This document shows positions 33,365 through 42,300 of a stretch of 64,000 bases of DNA, piece after piece; position 1 is the first letter of the stretch, and each line of letters opens with the position of its first letter. Position numbers and translations under genes: made by a program. Location: assembly GCA_007695145.1 (NCBI GenBank), contig REEI01000068.1:62001-126000 (forward strand), written 5' to 3'. The DNA comes from Saprospirales bacterium. GTDB taxonomy: Bacteria; Bacteroidota; Bacteroidia; Chitinophagales; Saprospiraceae. The notes below the pieces were generated by a model, which was not told the DNA's origin, did not search any database, and saw nothing but the letters and a program-made list of their open reading frames with translations.

Positions 33365-33393
33365 CAAAAGTAATAATTTTTGGCGAACTACAA
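33365..33393 (-). promoter_or_regulatory. Candidate promoter for the phosphoribosyltransferase
   Basis: Read on the minus strand, TTG (33393-33391) is followed after 18 bases by TACTTTTG (33372-33365), which matches TAnnTTTG. It would give an unusually long leader of about 175 bases before the ATG at 33182. Confidence 0.4.
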
Positions 33394-33447
33394 ACAGGAT
33401 TAATAGTTTTGGCCTTATATTAGCACATTCAATCAACTGACAAGGGA

Positions 33448-34818
33448 ATGGAAATCGGACAGATTGTATTTGTAGTTGTGCTGTTGCTCACTTTTGGCTT
33501 TGCTTTTAAAAAGTACAAGGAGCTTATATCGACTATTTTCCTGGCTAAACCGGTTAAAGTTGACGGTCCGGTTTTCGAAAGACTGAAGAATATGTTACTG
33601 GTAGCCTTCGGTCAGAAAAAAATGTTTCAAAATTTCCTGCCAGCCATCTTTCACCTTTTTATTTATGTGGCTTTTTTGATTACACAAATAAAACTAATTG
33701 AGATCATTCTGGATGGGGTCACTGGCTCACACAGAATTTTTGCCGAACCTCTTGGAGGATTTTACACTTTTGTAGTCAGCAGTATTGAAATACTATCGGT
33801 TTTAGCCTTTGTTGCTACATTGATCTTTCTCTGGAGGAGAAATTTGTTGAAAATCCCAAGATTCAACAAGGCCGAAATGACAAGCTGGCCCAAATTGGAC
33901 GCCAATATTATCCTGTTTGGAGAGCTTGTTCTACTTTTTGGTATTTTTTCCTACAATGGTGCTGATATTGTACTCCAACAGAGGGGCATGGAAGGCTACC
34001 CGGATACAGGTCCATTGGCGGTTAGTGCATGGGCAGGTCCCATCTTATTTGGCGGTCTTGAAGCAGAAGCATTGATGGCGTGGGAAAGAGCCGGATGGTG
34101 GATACACATCCTTGCAGTTTTAGGATTTATAGTCTATCTTCCCTACTCGAAGCATCTACACATCTTTTTCGCCTTCCCAAATACTTACCTCGCAAAGCTG
34201 AAGCCAAGGGGAGCCATGGAAAATATGCCGGAAATTATGGAGGAGGTAAAATCAATGATGGGTCTTGCGCCGGAGGGCGATATTGCTACAGACATGGACG
34301 AAATCCCCGAATTTGGTGCTAAGGATATTTTCGATTTGGATCGAATCAATCTCCTCAATGCCTACTCCTGTACAGAATGTGGTAGATGTACAGCGGCTTG
34401 TCCGGCCAATCTAACAGGGAAGAAATTATCCCCAAGGAAGATTTTAATGGATATCAGAGATCGGTCAGAGGAGGTGATGCAGAAATTGAAGTCCGGGAAT
34501 AGCGAATACATAAGAGAAGACCTCAGGGAGAGTGCAAAAAAGCTGAGCCCCGAAAACTTTGATGACGGAAAATCGCTCTTTGATTACATAAGCCAGGAAG
34601 AACTCCATGCATGCACAACTTGCAATGCCTGTGTCGAAGCCTGTCCTGTTTTGATTGATCCTCTAGAGCCCATATTGAAGATGAGACGTTATGAAATTCT
34701 CACTCAATCCTCCGGTCCAGCTGACTGGACCCCCATGTTTACCAGTTTGGAGAACAACGGCTCTCCCTGGCAGATGAGCGATGCAAGAGATGCCTGGACG
34801 GAAGAGGATGAGGATTAG
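33448..34818 (+). CDS. Membrane 4Fe-4S protein, HdrC/NarI-like
   Basis: A 456-residue inner-membrane electron-transfer protein. Five hydrophobic helices occupy about residues 1-260, with histidines suited to haem b binding (for example IFHLFIYV and WWIHILAVLGFIVYLPYSKHLHIFF), as in NarI/DsrM-type subunits. The cytoplasmic part carries two 4Fe-4S clusters: CTECGRCTAACPA (about 308-320) and CTTCNACVEACPV (about 391-403). A CCG-domain protein follows 36 bases later. Together they resemble the HdrDE/LutAB-like quinone-linked modules. Donor and acceptor are unknown. Confidence 0.88.
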   Translation: MEIGQIVFVVVLLLTFGFAFKKYKELISTIFLAKPVKVDGPVFERLKNMLLVAFGQKKMFQNFLPAIFHLFIYVAFLITQIKLIEIILDGVTGSHRIFAEPLGGFYTFVVSSIEILSVLAFVATLIFLWRRNLLKIPRFNKAEMTSWPKLDANIILFGELVLLFGIFSYNGADIVLQQRGMEGYPDTGPLAVSAWAGPILFGGLEAEALMAWERAGWWIHILAVLGFIVYLPYSKHLHIFFAFPNTYLAKLKPRGAMENMPEIMEEVKSMMGLAPEGDIATDMDEIPEFGAKDIFDLDRINLLNAYSCTECGRCTAACPANLTGKKLSPRKILMDIRDRSEEVMQKLKSGNSEYIREDLRESAKKLSPENFDDGKSLFDYISQEELHACTTCNACVEACPVLIDPLEPILKMRRYEILTQSSGPADWTPMFTSLENNGSPWQMSDARDAWTEEDED

Positions 34819-34854
34819 TATAACAATGATTAATCAAGAAAAATTATATTCCGG

Positions 34855-35646
34855 ATGACTGGAAAAAAATTGAATGTAAGAACAATGGCTGAATGGGCCG
34901 CTGAAGGAAAAACTCCTGAGATTTTATTTTGGGTTGGCTGTGCAGGTAGTTTTGATTCCAGGGCACAAAAGGTCACTAAGGCATTTTGTAAGGTACTTCA
35001 GCAGGCTGGCATTGAATTTGGCATCCTCGGTACTGAAGAGAGTTGTACAGGAGATCCCGCGCGAAGAGCTGGTAATGAATTTATCTTTCAAATGCTGGCC
35101 TTGCAAAATATTCAAACCCTCAATGCATACGATGTAAAGAAAATAGTGACTGCTTGCCCGCACTGTTTTAATACCATTAAGAACGAGTATCCCGAACTGG
35201 GGGGCAATTACGATGTGATTCATCACACTCAATTGTTGAAGGAATTGATTGAGGAAGGCAGGATCAAAGTGGGCGAAGGAGAAAAATCCTTGAAAATGAC
35301 TTATCATGACTCTTGCTATCTCGGTAGGATAAACGGCGAGTTCGAGGCACCGAGAAAGGTAATCGAGGCTTTGAATGCTGACTTCAAGGAAATGAAGCGT
35401 TCCCGTCGCAATGGCCTATGTTGTGGAGCAGGCGGTGCTCAGATGTTTAAGGAAGACGAACCCGGCAACAAGAGAGTAAATACAGAACGAGTTGAAGAAG
35501 CACTGGAACTCAATCCAGATGTCATTGTTGCCAATTGCCCCTTTTGTATTACTATGCTATCCGATGGACTCAAGGAAAAAGACAAACAAGAGGATGTAAT
35601 GATATACGACTTGTCTGAATTGATCGTTCACAACAATAAATGGTAA
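34855..35646 (+). CDS. CCG-domain Fe-S oxidoreductase, HdrB/GlpC-like
   Basis: A 263-residue soluble protein with two cysteine-rich CCG domains that hold the non-cubane cluster of heterodisulfide reductase B-type subunits. The first region has FWVGCAGSFDSRAQK, then CPHCFN. The second has SCYLGR, the LCCGAGGAQMF motif at about residues 187-197, and NCPFCITML. It should receive electrons from the preceding membrane Fe-S protein. The pair is widespread in Bacteroidota beside ETF/beta-oxidation genes, but no such gene is adjacent here. A small gene of unknown function follows after 13 bases. Confidence 0.9.
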   Translation: MTGKKLNVRTMAEWAAEGKTPEILFWVGCAGSFDSRAQKVTKAFCKVLQQAGIEFGILGTEESCTGDPARRAGNEFIFQMLALQNIQTLNAYDVKKIVTACPHCFNTIKNEYPELGGNYDVIHHTQLLKELIEEGRIKVGEGEKSLKMTYHDSCYLGRINGEFEAPRKVIEALNADFKEMKRSRRNGLCCGAGGAQMFKEDEPGNKRVNTERVEEALELNPDVIVANCPFCITMLSDGLKEKDKQEDVMIYDLSELIVHNNKW

Positions 35647-35659
35647 CCCCATTAAATCT

Positions 35660-36196
35660 ATGAAAAAAAGTAATCAAGCACTCATAACGGAGCAATGGAT
35701 GGAGCAAGTTAAAGACCTCCCGCTTGCATCCTACTCGCCCGAATCGCAGATTTGGATATACCTCTCCTCCCGAACACTCAACGAAAGCGAGTCCAGGGAT
35801 TTGGACAAAGCCTTGAAACAATTTGCTTCTCAATGGGTAAGCCATGGAGATAAAATGGAAGCTAGCGGAGAGTTCCTTTTCAATCGATTTGTTGTTTTGT
35901 CAGCCAATGCAGACCAGCTTCCGCCCGGGGGTTGTTCAATAGATTCCTCTGTTCATTTTTTGAGAAGGCTTGAACACCACTACAGTGTCGATTTTTTCAA
36001 TAGAATGAACGTTGCCTTCCTCAATGAATATGGGGAGGCTGACACTTTTCATCTGCACAGTATAGGGGATATGATTAAGGAGGGCACCATCACCCTGGAT
36101 ACTCCAGTTTTTGACAATACAGTAAGTATTGTAAGGGGCTTTATCGATGGGTGGATAAAGCCGGTCGAAAAATCCTGGCTCAAAAAATTTATTTAA
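35660..36196 (+). CDS. Conserved Bacteroidota protein of unknown function, in the Fe-S operon
   Basis: A 178-residue cytoplasmic protein with conserved-looking segments (SQIWIYLSSRTLNESESRDLDKALKQFASQWVSHG, RFVVLSANADQLPPGGCSIDSSVHFLRRLE, then VDFFNRMNVAFL). Homologues in Bacteroidota have been labelled ABC transporter ATPase, but no Walker motifs are present, so that label is not supported. Position 13 bases after the CCG-domain gene ties it to the Fe-S module. The conserved cysteine in PPGGCSID may matter for function. Confidence 0.7.
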   Translation: MKKSNQALITEQWMEQVKDLPLASYSPESQIWIYLSSRTLNESESRDLDKALKQFASQWVSHGDKMEASGEFLFNRFVVLSANADQLPPGGCSIDSSVHFLRRLEHHYSVDFFNRMNVAFLNEYGEADTFHLHSIGDMIKEGTITLDTPVFDNTVSIVRGFIDGWIKPVEKSWLKKFI

Positions 36197-36257
36197 AATT
36201 CTTTTGACTCCCGGACTGTTTTAATAGTTGAAGATTCGCTTTACAAATTTATTGGAG

Positions 36258-36725
36258 ATGTTTGGAAAATTGAAGAAATGGTTGGGAGTGGAGGGTGTCA
36301 AACTAGAATTGGAAGCACCGACGGAAGTGCGTTCCGAGGACGAGAAAATTACCGGTAGGCTCCATTTTTACAGCATGAACCCTCAAAAAGTTACCTCTGT
36401 GCAACTGGTTTTCCTGGAGCGATATCGCCGGGGTAGGGGCAAGGATAAACTGATAGACGAGTATGAATTGGGGAGAATCGAAATGCAGTGCGATATCGAG
36501 ATAGAGCCGGAAGTACCTGCAAGTGTAGATTTTGAAATGCCTTTCAAGGCCATTAAAAGTCGTATGGATGAGTTTGAGAAGCAAAACTTTCTTGCAAAGG
36601 GGGTTGCTAAAGTAGCCAAGCTAGCCAAAAACGTCAAATCCATTTATAGACTGGAAGCCCGTGCTACGGTAAAAGGTACCGTATTGCACCCGATTGCCAA
36701 AAAGGAGGTCAGTGTGATATTGTAA
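36258..36725 (+). CDS. Spo0M-like arrestin-fold protein
   Basis: A 155-residue protein starting at ATG 36258 (MFGKLKKWLGVEGVKLELEAP). A TTG at 36228 would add ten residues that do not fit. The pattern of an N-terminal K-x-x-G-x-x-x-x-K-L-x-L-E and beta-strands with the exchange GRLHFYSMNPQKVTSVQLVFLERYRRGRGK matches the Spo0M/arrestin-like beta-sandwich family. These proteins are adaptor-like and their role outside sporulating bacteria is unknown. It ends 16 bases before the convergent miaA. Confidence 0.7.
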   Translation: MFGKLKKWLGVEGVKLELEAPTEVRSEDEKITGRLHFYSMNPQKVTSVQLVFLERYRRGRGKDKLIDEYELGRIEMQCDIEIEPEVPASVDFEMPFKAIKSRMDEFEKQNFLAKGVAKVAKLAKNVKSIYRLEARATVKGTVLHPIAKKEVSVIL

Positions 36726-36740
36726 GTAAAATGAAGCAAA

Positions 36741-37658
36741 TTATCGAGCTTCCAAAAGAAATTGCTCTTCCACAAAAGCGATGATTTTTTCGAGCTCATT
36801 CGGATCGAAAACTTCCCACTCCTGCTGTCGCCTAAACCATGTGTACTGCCTCTTGGCGTACCTCCTTGTATTTTTTTTTATCTGGTAGACGCACTCTTCC
36901 CAATTGATTTTCTGCTCAAAATAATCCACCCATTCGCTGTAGCCCACTGTGTCTACCCCTTCAAGCAGCCCTTTGTTGTAAAGCTCGCGAGCCTCTTTTT
37001 CAAGCCCCTGCTGTATCATCCAATCTACTCTCTTGTTGATCCTTTCATAGAGAAAGTCACGTTCCGGCAGCAGCATCAGCCTGATGGATTGCCAGGGTCT
37101 TTGGATAGGTTCATTTCTGAGGAAAGAGTTAAATGGCTCCCCACTGTAACGCACTATTGCTAATGAGCGGATTACTCTGCGTGGATTTTTACTGTCTATT
37201 TGTTCTGCCCGCTTCGGATCGAGTTTCTTCAACTCCTTGTAAAGTGCTTCTACACCTTTTTCTTTCAGTTCCTCCTCGATTTGAATGTTTATTTCTTCCG
37301 GGATCCTTGGCAGTGGATCAAGACCTCTAATGACTGCATCGATATAGAATCCCGTTCCCCCACATAAGATAGCTCTCTCTCCTTCCCTGAAAACTCTGTC
37401 TAGAATGGCAAGTGCATCGGTTTCAAATTGAGCAGCGGAGTACCTTTCTCCGGGTTGCAGGAGGTCTAGAAGGTAGTGTTTAACTAGCTTTTGCTCCCCC
37501 TCAGTGGCTTTGGCAGTTCCTATGTTCATCCCCTTGTATATTTGCCTGCTATCAGCCGAAAGTATAGGGCAGTTGGCCCGGGAAGCAATTTTTAGTGCCA
37601 GGGTAGATTTGCCGGAGGCGGTAGGACCTGCTATGATGAGTAGTTTGTTTTTATTCAT
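36741..37658 (-). CDS. miaA: tRNA dimethylallyltransferase
   Basis: MiaA transfers dimethylallyl to adenosine 37 of tRNAs reading U-starting codons, giving i6A. The N-terminal P-loop GPTASGKSTLALKIA, the SADSRQIYKGMNIGTAKAT motif, GGTGFYIDAVIRGLDPLP and the late YAKRQYTWFRRQ are diagnostic. The start is ATG 37658 (MNKNKLLIIAGPT), 306 residues. An upstream ATG at 37691 lies on the far side of the promoter element at 37679-37686 and is unlikely. MiaE, which acts later on the modified base, is encoded at 60895-61476. Confidence 0.97.
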   Translation of the reverse strand: MNKNKLLIIAGPTASGKSTLALKIASRANCPILSADSRQIYKGMNIGTAKATEGEQKLVKHYLLDLLQPGERYSAAQFETDALAILDRVFREGERAILCGGTGFYIDAVIRGLDPLPRIPEEINIQIEEELKEKGVEALYKELKKLDPKRAEQIDSKNPRRVIRSLAIVRYSGEPFNSFLRNEPIQRPWQSIRLMLLPERDFLYERINKRVDWMIQQGLEKEARELYNKGLLEGVDTVGYSEWVDYFEQKINWEECVYQIKKNTRRYAKRQYTWFRRQQEWEVFDPNELEKIIAFVEEQFLLEAR

Positions 37659-37678
37659 TGATAGACTTCTGCCTGAGG

Positions 37679-37686
37679 CAAAGTTA
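37679..37686 (-). promoter_or_regulatory. Candidate -7 promoter element for miaA
   Basis: On the minus strand the sequence is TAACTTTG, an exact TAnnTTTG match, 21 bases before ATG 37658. No TTG lies at the usual 18-20 base distance. It supports the downstream start codon. Confidence 0.45.
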
Positions 37687-37691
37687 ATCAC

Positions 37692-38213
37692 TCATCCAGC
37701 CAATTGAAGCTTTTAGAGATAATTCTTGGCTTCTCGTTCATCTTATTCTAAACATTTTTTCTGCATCTTCTTATGATTCAAAGGAGTGATAGTCTTGACT
37801 ATTTACTCTTAAGGTTGAATTCAGTTAATAGCACCAAAATAGTGGAAGATTCATGTAATGAAAAATTCGATATCTAATATGCTGTTTGCAAGTATACTGC
37901 AGAAAAAATGTTTGAAATAGGGTTGCGAAATCCAGGATACATGCTTCTATTAAATCGGCTTTGAAAAAATAATGGAGGAAAATTTTTTAAACGGGTTTAT
38001 TGCGCTAATTTGCAACTTTTTTAATGCTCCGGAAGAATCAGTGCCAAATGGATTGTCTCGGGTTCATAAGCGTATTTTATCAAGGGAGATCTTGCACTAA
38101 GTCTGACGTATGGATTGGAAAAGTCAGTCCGATTTAGCTGAAATGTAGAAGAGGAAAGAGATGTCGTATGGGTGAAACTGTAGACCGGAAGTTCATTGAC
38201 AAATAAATAAAGA
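37692..38213. other. Gene-free stretch between miaA and the acyltransferase
   Basis: About 520 AT-rich bases between divergent genes. I see no supported coding frame, RNA gene or strong dyad. The plus-strand promoter for the acyltransferase must lie here but could not be picked out. Confidence 0.5.
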
Positions 38214-39485
38214 GTGCTGTACAGACTACTTAAAATTTGGATTAGGACCGGATATGCGATGTTCTTTCGCAGGGTTTATATTAGGGGAATCGAAAAGGTG
38301 GATGTCGACAGACCTTCAATTTTTGCGGTGAATCACCCATCTGCATTCTTAGAGCCGACACTCATTGCTACCCATGTATCCTTCCCGGTTCACTTCCTCA
38401 CAAGAGGTGATGTTTTTAATCGCAAGTTTCTGTGGTTTTTCAATGCTACCAATCAGGTTCCCGTTTTTAGATTTAAGGATGGATTTAATCAATTGCGCAA
38501 TAATCAGGACTCTTTTGAAAGGTGTTATTCCAAATTGTTAGATGGGGCCAAGTTGCTCATTTTTTGTGAAGGCAGTATGAAGTGGATAAAAAGGATGAGG
38601 GGGGTGCAACCGGGTGCAGCCAAACTAGCCTTCGGTACTTTGGAGTTAAGGAGTGACCTTCCCCTTGTCATTCATCCGGTGGGTGTAAATTATGATGACC
38701 ATACCCGCTTTAGGTCAGATGTTATGGTTGAGATCGGTGACCCAGTGGAAGTGGCTACATTTTGGGAGGAGTACAATGTAAATGGAAGATCAGCAATTAA
38801 GGCGCTAACCGCTGAGGTGCACAAAGGCCTCGCTAATAGTGTACTGCATATTGAGCGTGATGAGGACTTGAAACGAGGAGCACTTCTTTGGGATGTTGTA
38901 AAAAATGATTTTCTCGCAGGTGGAAGAATGAAGCAGATTTTTTCAAACCCTTTCACAGCTGTGGATGCTGCCCTAGAGTGCCTGAATGATCGCTCAGATA
39001 TAAAAGCGTACTCGGACATTAAAAATACGATTGATGAATATGCTGAATTGGCCGATTGTCAAGGCATTAGAGATGATCAGGTAATTCGTTTAAAAAGTGG
39101 GAAAAAAGTACCCGGGGCATTGCTCGAATTGATATTGATGCCTTTTGCCTTGCTCAACGGTCCACCCCTCCTATTTGCAACTTTTGTGAGTAGGATTGCT
39201 ACTCCAAGTGTTGAGTTTTACTCAAGTGTTCGCATGGTACTTTTTACTCTGTTCTACACTTTTTATCTTCTTCTCCTCCCGTTTGTGTTTGTGCTCCTTT
39301 CGATCAATTGGTGGTACTTTGTATTCATCCCAATTGGCGGTTGGCTGTACTTGCAGGTACGGGGATACTTCAATGTTTTCATTAAATCACTGCTGATGCC
39401 AAAAAACACAAAAGATAAACTCCATGAGAGGAGAAATAAGATATTAGATTATTTTGGTACTTTTGGCAGAGAAAAAATATCTTAA
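38214..39485 (+). CDS. PlsC-type lysophospholipid acyltransferase
   Basis: A 423-residue glycerophosphate/lysophosphatidate acyltransferase-family protein. The PlsC domain occupies about residues 15-230. The catalytic block is NHPSAFLEP (His41, with Glu47 where relatives of this group mostly have Asp). The second block is IFCEGSMKW in place of the usual F-P-E-G-T-R. The C-terminal third has three or four hydrophobic segments (about 305-400), a large addition compared with E. coli PlsC but common in Bacteroidota. The start is GTG at 38214. The stop overlaps the next ATG (TAATG). Both catalytic blocks are non-canonical, so the activity may be altered. Confidence 0.85.
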   Translation: MLYRLLKIWIRTGYAMFFRRVYIRGIEKVDVDRPSIFAVNHPSAFLEPTLIATHVSFPVHFLTRGDVFNRKFLWFFNATNQVPVFRFKDGFNQLRNNQDSFERCYSKLLDGAKLLIFCEGSMKWIKRMRGVQPGAAKLAFGTLELRSDLPLVIHPVGVNYDDHTRFRSDVMVEIGDPVEVATFWEEYNVNGRSAIKALTAEVHKGLANSVLHIERDEDLKRGALLWDVVKNDFLAGGRMKQIFSNPFTAVDAALECLNDRSDIKAYSDIKNTIDEYAELADCQGIRDDQVIRLKSGKKVPGALLELILMPFALLNGPPLLFATFVSRIATPSVEFYSSVRMVLFTLFYTFYLLLLPFVFVLLSINWWYFVFIPIGGWLYLQVRGYFNVFIKSLLMPKNTKDKLHERRNKILDYFGTFGREKIS

Positions 39486-40525
39486 TGGGCTCAAGCACCG
39501 GGTTAAAAAATGTTTGGATGAGTAAATATTTTAATATATGTCTATTGGCAATTGTTGCCTTTTGGTTTGTCGGATGTGCGGAAAAACAATTGGAGGAAGA
39601 TGCTGTCAAAGTTCCGGAATATGTTATGGTAGTGCACGGTGGGGCAGGAGTGTTTGATAGTGGCAATATGCCTGAAGAGCGCAGGAAAGCTTATTATTCC
39701 GCCATGGAAGATGCTCTTGATATTGGCGAGAGCATACTTAAAAATGGAGGTCGTGGCCTGGATGCTGTAACTGAGGTCATTATATTTTTGGAAGATCACC
39801 CGATATTTAATGCAGGTAGGGGTTCGGTCTTTAGCAACGATGGTATCAATGAGTTGGATGCGAGTATAATGGCCGGAGCTGACCTCAATGCAGGTGCTGT
39901 GGGAGGAGTATCCACTGTCAGGAATCCGATAGTGGCTGCCAGAAAAGTAATGGAACAATCAGACCATGTTTTTTTGACGGGAAGAGGAGCAGAGCAGTTT
40001 GCAGCTTCAGTAGGTTGTGAGATAGTTGACAATTCATTCTTTTTCAATCAGGAGCGCTTTGACGAAATGATGAGAGTGAGAGAGTCTGTGATGAAGGAGA
40101 AGGAAAATAACTCGGATAGAGGCACGGTCGGAGTTGCTGTCCTGGACAGCCATGGAAATTTGTATGCCGGAACCTCAACAGGTGGGATGACCAATAAGAG
40201 GTTTGGGAGAATTGGAGATTCACCCATCATTGGTGCCGGTACTTATGCAGATAATAAGGGCGTGGCTGTGTCTTGTACTGGTCATGGTGAATTTTTTATT
40301 CGATATTCCGTAGCTCACGATCTCAATGCACTCGTAAAATACAGAGGAATGAGCCTGGATTCAGCGGCTAATTATATCATTCATGAAAAACTGGCAGAGG
40401 CAGGAGGTGGTGGTGGATTGATTGCGGTGGATGCCAAGGGAAATTACTCCATGCCCTTCAATACTTTTGGAATGGTAAGAGGCGTGGTCAAGCCCGGCTA
40501 CCGCAATACCGCAATTTACGATTGA
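39485..40525 (+). CDS. Isoaspartyl peptidase/L-asparaginase, lipoprotein form
   Basis: An Ntn-hydrolase of the plant-type asparaginase group that removes beta-aspartyl residues and hydrolyses asparagine after autocleavage. The nucleophile is Thr214 in NNSDRGTVGVAVLD, and family marks VVHGGAGVF, NAGRGSVFSNDGINELDASIMAG and GAGTYADN are present. The N-terminus is a lipoprotein signal (FWFVGC, lipidation at Cys31), placing it in the envelope. ATG 39485 overlaps the previous stop (TAATG); ATG 39518 is an alternative start giving a tighter signal. The last 10 bases overlap the convergent rsmI. Confidence 0.93.
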   Translation: MGSSTGLKNVWMSKYFNICLLAIVAFWFVGCAEKQLEEDAVKVPEYVMVVHGGAGVFDSGNMPEERRKAYYSAMEDALDIGESILKNGGRGLDAVTEVIIFLEDHPIFNAGRGSVFSNDGINELDASIMAGADLNAGAVGGVSTVRNPIVAARKVMEQSDHVFLTGRGAEQFAASVGCEIVDNSFFFNQERFDEMMRVRESVMKEKENNSDRGTVGVAVLDSHGNLYAGTSTGGMTNKRFGRIGDSPIIGAGTYADNKGVAVSCTGHGEFFIRYSVAHDLNALVKYRGMSLDSAANYIIHEKLAEAGGGGGLIAVDAKGNYSMPFNTFGMVRGVVKPGYRNTAIYD

Positions 40526-41199
40526 GCATTTTTTTCTGCACCTTCTACAACGAGCACTATTTCGCCCCTTAGATCTGCCCTTTGTTCCAATTGCAGATTT
40601 AAGTCTTCAAGGGTTCCATGGATGACTTCCTCATGTACTTTAGTCATTTCTCTACAAATGGAGGCCTTTCTCTGCGCTCCACAACATTCAAGCAATTCTG
40701 CAAGGCATTTTTTAATCCTGTGAGGGGACTCAAAAAGTACAAAAGTCTCATGAAGCCTCGACAAATAGTGCAATCTGGTCTTCCTCCCCTTTTTGTGTGG
40801 TAAAAATCCTTCAAAGAAAAATTTATCACAGGGTATGCCCGAACCTGTAAGGGCAGTAATAACAGCACTCGCTCCAGGCAGCACACTCATCTCAATTTCC
40901 TCTGATCTGCATGCCCTTACCAATAAAAAACCCGGATCTGAAATTCCAGGACTTCCCGCATCTGTCAGTAGTCCAATAATACATCCATTTCTAAGATCCT
41001 CAAGAACTTTGTGTATTTGCCGGTGCTCATTATGAGCGTGGAAGGGCACCATTTTGTTTTCAATGCCATAGTGGTTAAGCAGTCTGCCAGTTACCCTACT
41101 GTCCTCTACCAATAGGTAGTCCACCTCACCCAATAGCCGGACAGCCCTAAAGGTTATGTCTTCAAGATTTCCTATTGGAGTTGGGATAAGATAAAGCAT
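40516..41199 (-). CDS. rsmI: 16S rRNA (cytidine(1402)-2'-O)-methyltransferase
   Basis: RsmI methylates the ribose of C1402 in the decoding centre using SAM. Family marks are LYLIPTPIGNLEDITFRAVRLL at the start, VEDSRVTGRLLNHYGI, LLTDAGSPGISDPGFLLVRACR and VLPGASAVITALTGSG, then FFEGFLPHKKGRKTRL and FESPHRIKKCLAEL. The 227 residues make the C-terminus slightly short compared with E. coli. It is convergent with, and overlaps by 10 bases, the isoaspartyl peptidase gene. Confidence 0.96.
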   Translation of the reverse strand: MLYLIPTPIGNLEDITFRAVRLLGEVDYLLVEDSRVTGRLLNHYGIENKMVPFHAHNEHRQIHKVLEDLRNGCIIGLLTDAGSPGISDPGFLLVRACRSEEIEMSVLPGASAVITALTGSGIPCDKFFFEGFLPHKKGRKTRLHYLSRLHETFVLFESPHRIKKCLAELLECCGAQRKASICREMTKVHEEVIHGTLEDLNLQLEQRADLRGEIVLVVEGAEKNAQS

Positions 41200-41220
41200 T
41201 AAAGCCTCTTGATTGATGTA

Positions 41221-41475
41221 TTATATCTCGGTCAACTCAAACTCATAGTTCTCCATGATGAGGTTGGCCAAAAGTTTTTTACAGGCCCGATCTACCATTT
41301 TTTCTGCCTCTACCCTTGAAATAGCACTTAAGTACATCTCGATATATTTTCCGATGCGGACATCCTCAACAGTATCGATCTCCAGGTTTTTCATGCTTTT
41401 AGATACAGTTTTTCCCTGAGGGTCCAGTAACTCCTTTAGCGGCATTATCTTTATGGATGCTTTATATTTTTGCAT
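41221..41475 (-). CDS. purS: Phosphoribosylformylglycinamidine synthase subunit PurS
   Basis: An 84-residue small subunit of the multi-part FGAM synthase (PurSQL) in purine synthesis, where it channels ammonia between PurQ and PurL. The sequence KASIKIMPLKELLDPQGKTVSKSMKNL, then VRIGKYIEMYL and the late CKKLLANLIMENYEF, is typical. purQ and purL are not nearby, so in this genome purS lies away from its partners. It is separated by 21 bases from the downstream rsmI and may be co-transcribed with it. Confidence 0.93.
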   Translation of the reverse strand: MQKYKASIKIMPLKELLDPQGKTVSKSMKNLEIDTVEDVRIGKYIEMYLSAISRVEAEKMVDRACKKLLANLIMENYEFELTEI

Positions 41476-41501
41476 GATCAGATTGATGAATTTTTACGAC
41501 G

Positions 41502-41509
41502 CAAAGCTA
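41502..41509 (-). promoter_or_regulatory. Candidate -7 promoter element for purS
   Basis: The minus strand reads TAGCTTTG, an exact TAnnTTTG match, 27 bases before the ATG. A TTG at the right distance is absent. Confidence 0.4.
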
Positions 41510-41581
41510 AGAATTTATTGGTGATAATAGATAATTTGCCAATGGAGGGAAAGCAATGGCAGTTTTTTAAACCAGCATGCT

Positions 41582-42289
41582 TCACATCCTAAAAAAATTG
41601 GAAAGGAGGGAAATCCCAATGTACATCAGCATAATGTAAACCAATCCATTAAGTCCGAAAATTAGAAATATTGCAGCTCCCAATAACAAGATTAGGTACT
41701 TCCACTTGTTTTGAATAAACCCCAAACCCTTAAATTTAAGAGATTGGAAAGTGAGAGGGGAAACCATTAATAGGGCAATAACCACTATGGTTGCGACAAA
41801 AGCTAGGGTGGGAAGTTCCGATATCCAGGTAGCGCCATCGTAATAGATTATATTGTAACAAACGGCCATGACTAACAATCCGGCGGCGGGACTCGGCAGT
41901 CCGCTGAATTCCGAAGAAGGTTCTGCTATGATGTTAAACTTTGCCAACCTTAAGGCTGCACAGCTAGTGTAAATCAAACACCCTAATGCTACTGGAATCA
42001 GGTGATTGGAATCAATCTGGAGGAAGTAGAAAAGTACCACCGGAAAAACACCAAAAGTAATAAGGTCTGCCAGAGAGTCAAGTTGTACGCCAAGAGGCCC
42101 GGAAACACCGAGCAACCTCGCTGTCATTCCATCCAATAGATCTGCCACCAGGCCAACTGTAAGACAAACAAAAACCCATTCAATATCTCCTTTAACAGTT
42201 AGGAGGATACCGGTAAGACCTGCCATTAAGTTAATGATGGTCAGGATGTTGGGAATGTTTGACTTAAGTATACCTATCAATCCGGACAT
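41582..42289 (-). CDS. pssA: CDP-diacylglycerol-serine O-phosphatidyltransferase
   Basis: A 235-residue inner-membrane enzyme that joins serine to CDP-diacylglycerol to make phosphatidylserine, the precursor of phosphatidylethanolamine. The CDP-alcohol phosphotransferase motif is complete: DLLDGMTARLLGVSGPLGVQLDSLADLITFG, i.e. D-G-x2-A-R-x8-G-x3-D-x3-D. About seven hydrophobic segments surround it. The N-terminus NIPNILTIINLMAGLTGI is typical of the short bacterial class. A well-spaced promoter precedes it. Confidence 0.95.
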   Translation of the reverse strand: MSGLIGILKSNIPNILTIINLMAGLTGILLTVKGDIEWVFVCLTVGLVADLLDGMTARLLGVSGPLGVQLDSLADLITFGVFPVVLFYFLQIDSNHLIPVALGCLIYTSCAALRLAKFNIIAEPSSEFSGLPSPAAGLLVMAVCYNIIYYDGATWISELPTLAFVATIVVIALLMVSPLTFQSLKFKGLGFIQNKWKYLILLLGAAIFLIFGLNGLVYIMLMYIGISLLSNFFRM

Positions 42290-42300
42290 TGATTTTGGTG

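Noticed and set aside
35660-36196. Label ABC transporter ATPase.
   Set aside because: No Walker A, Walker B or signature motif can be seen in the sequence.
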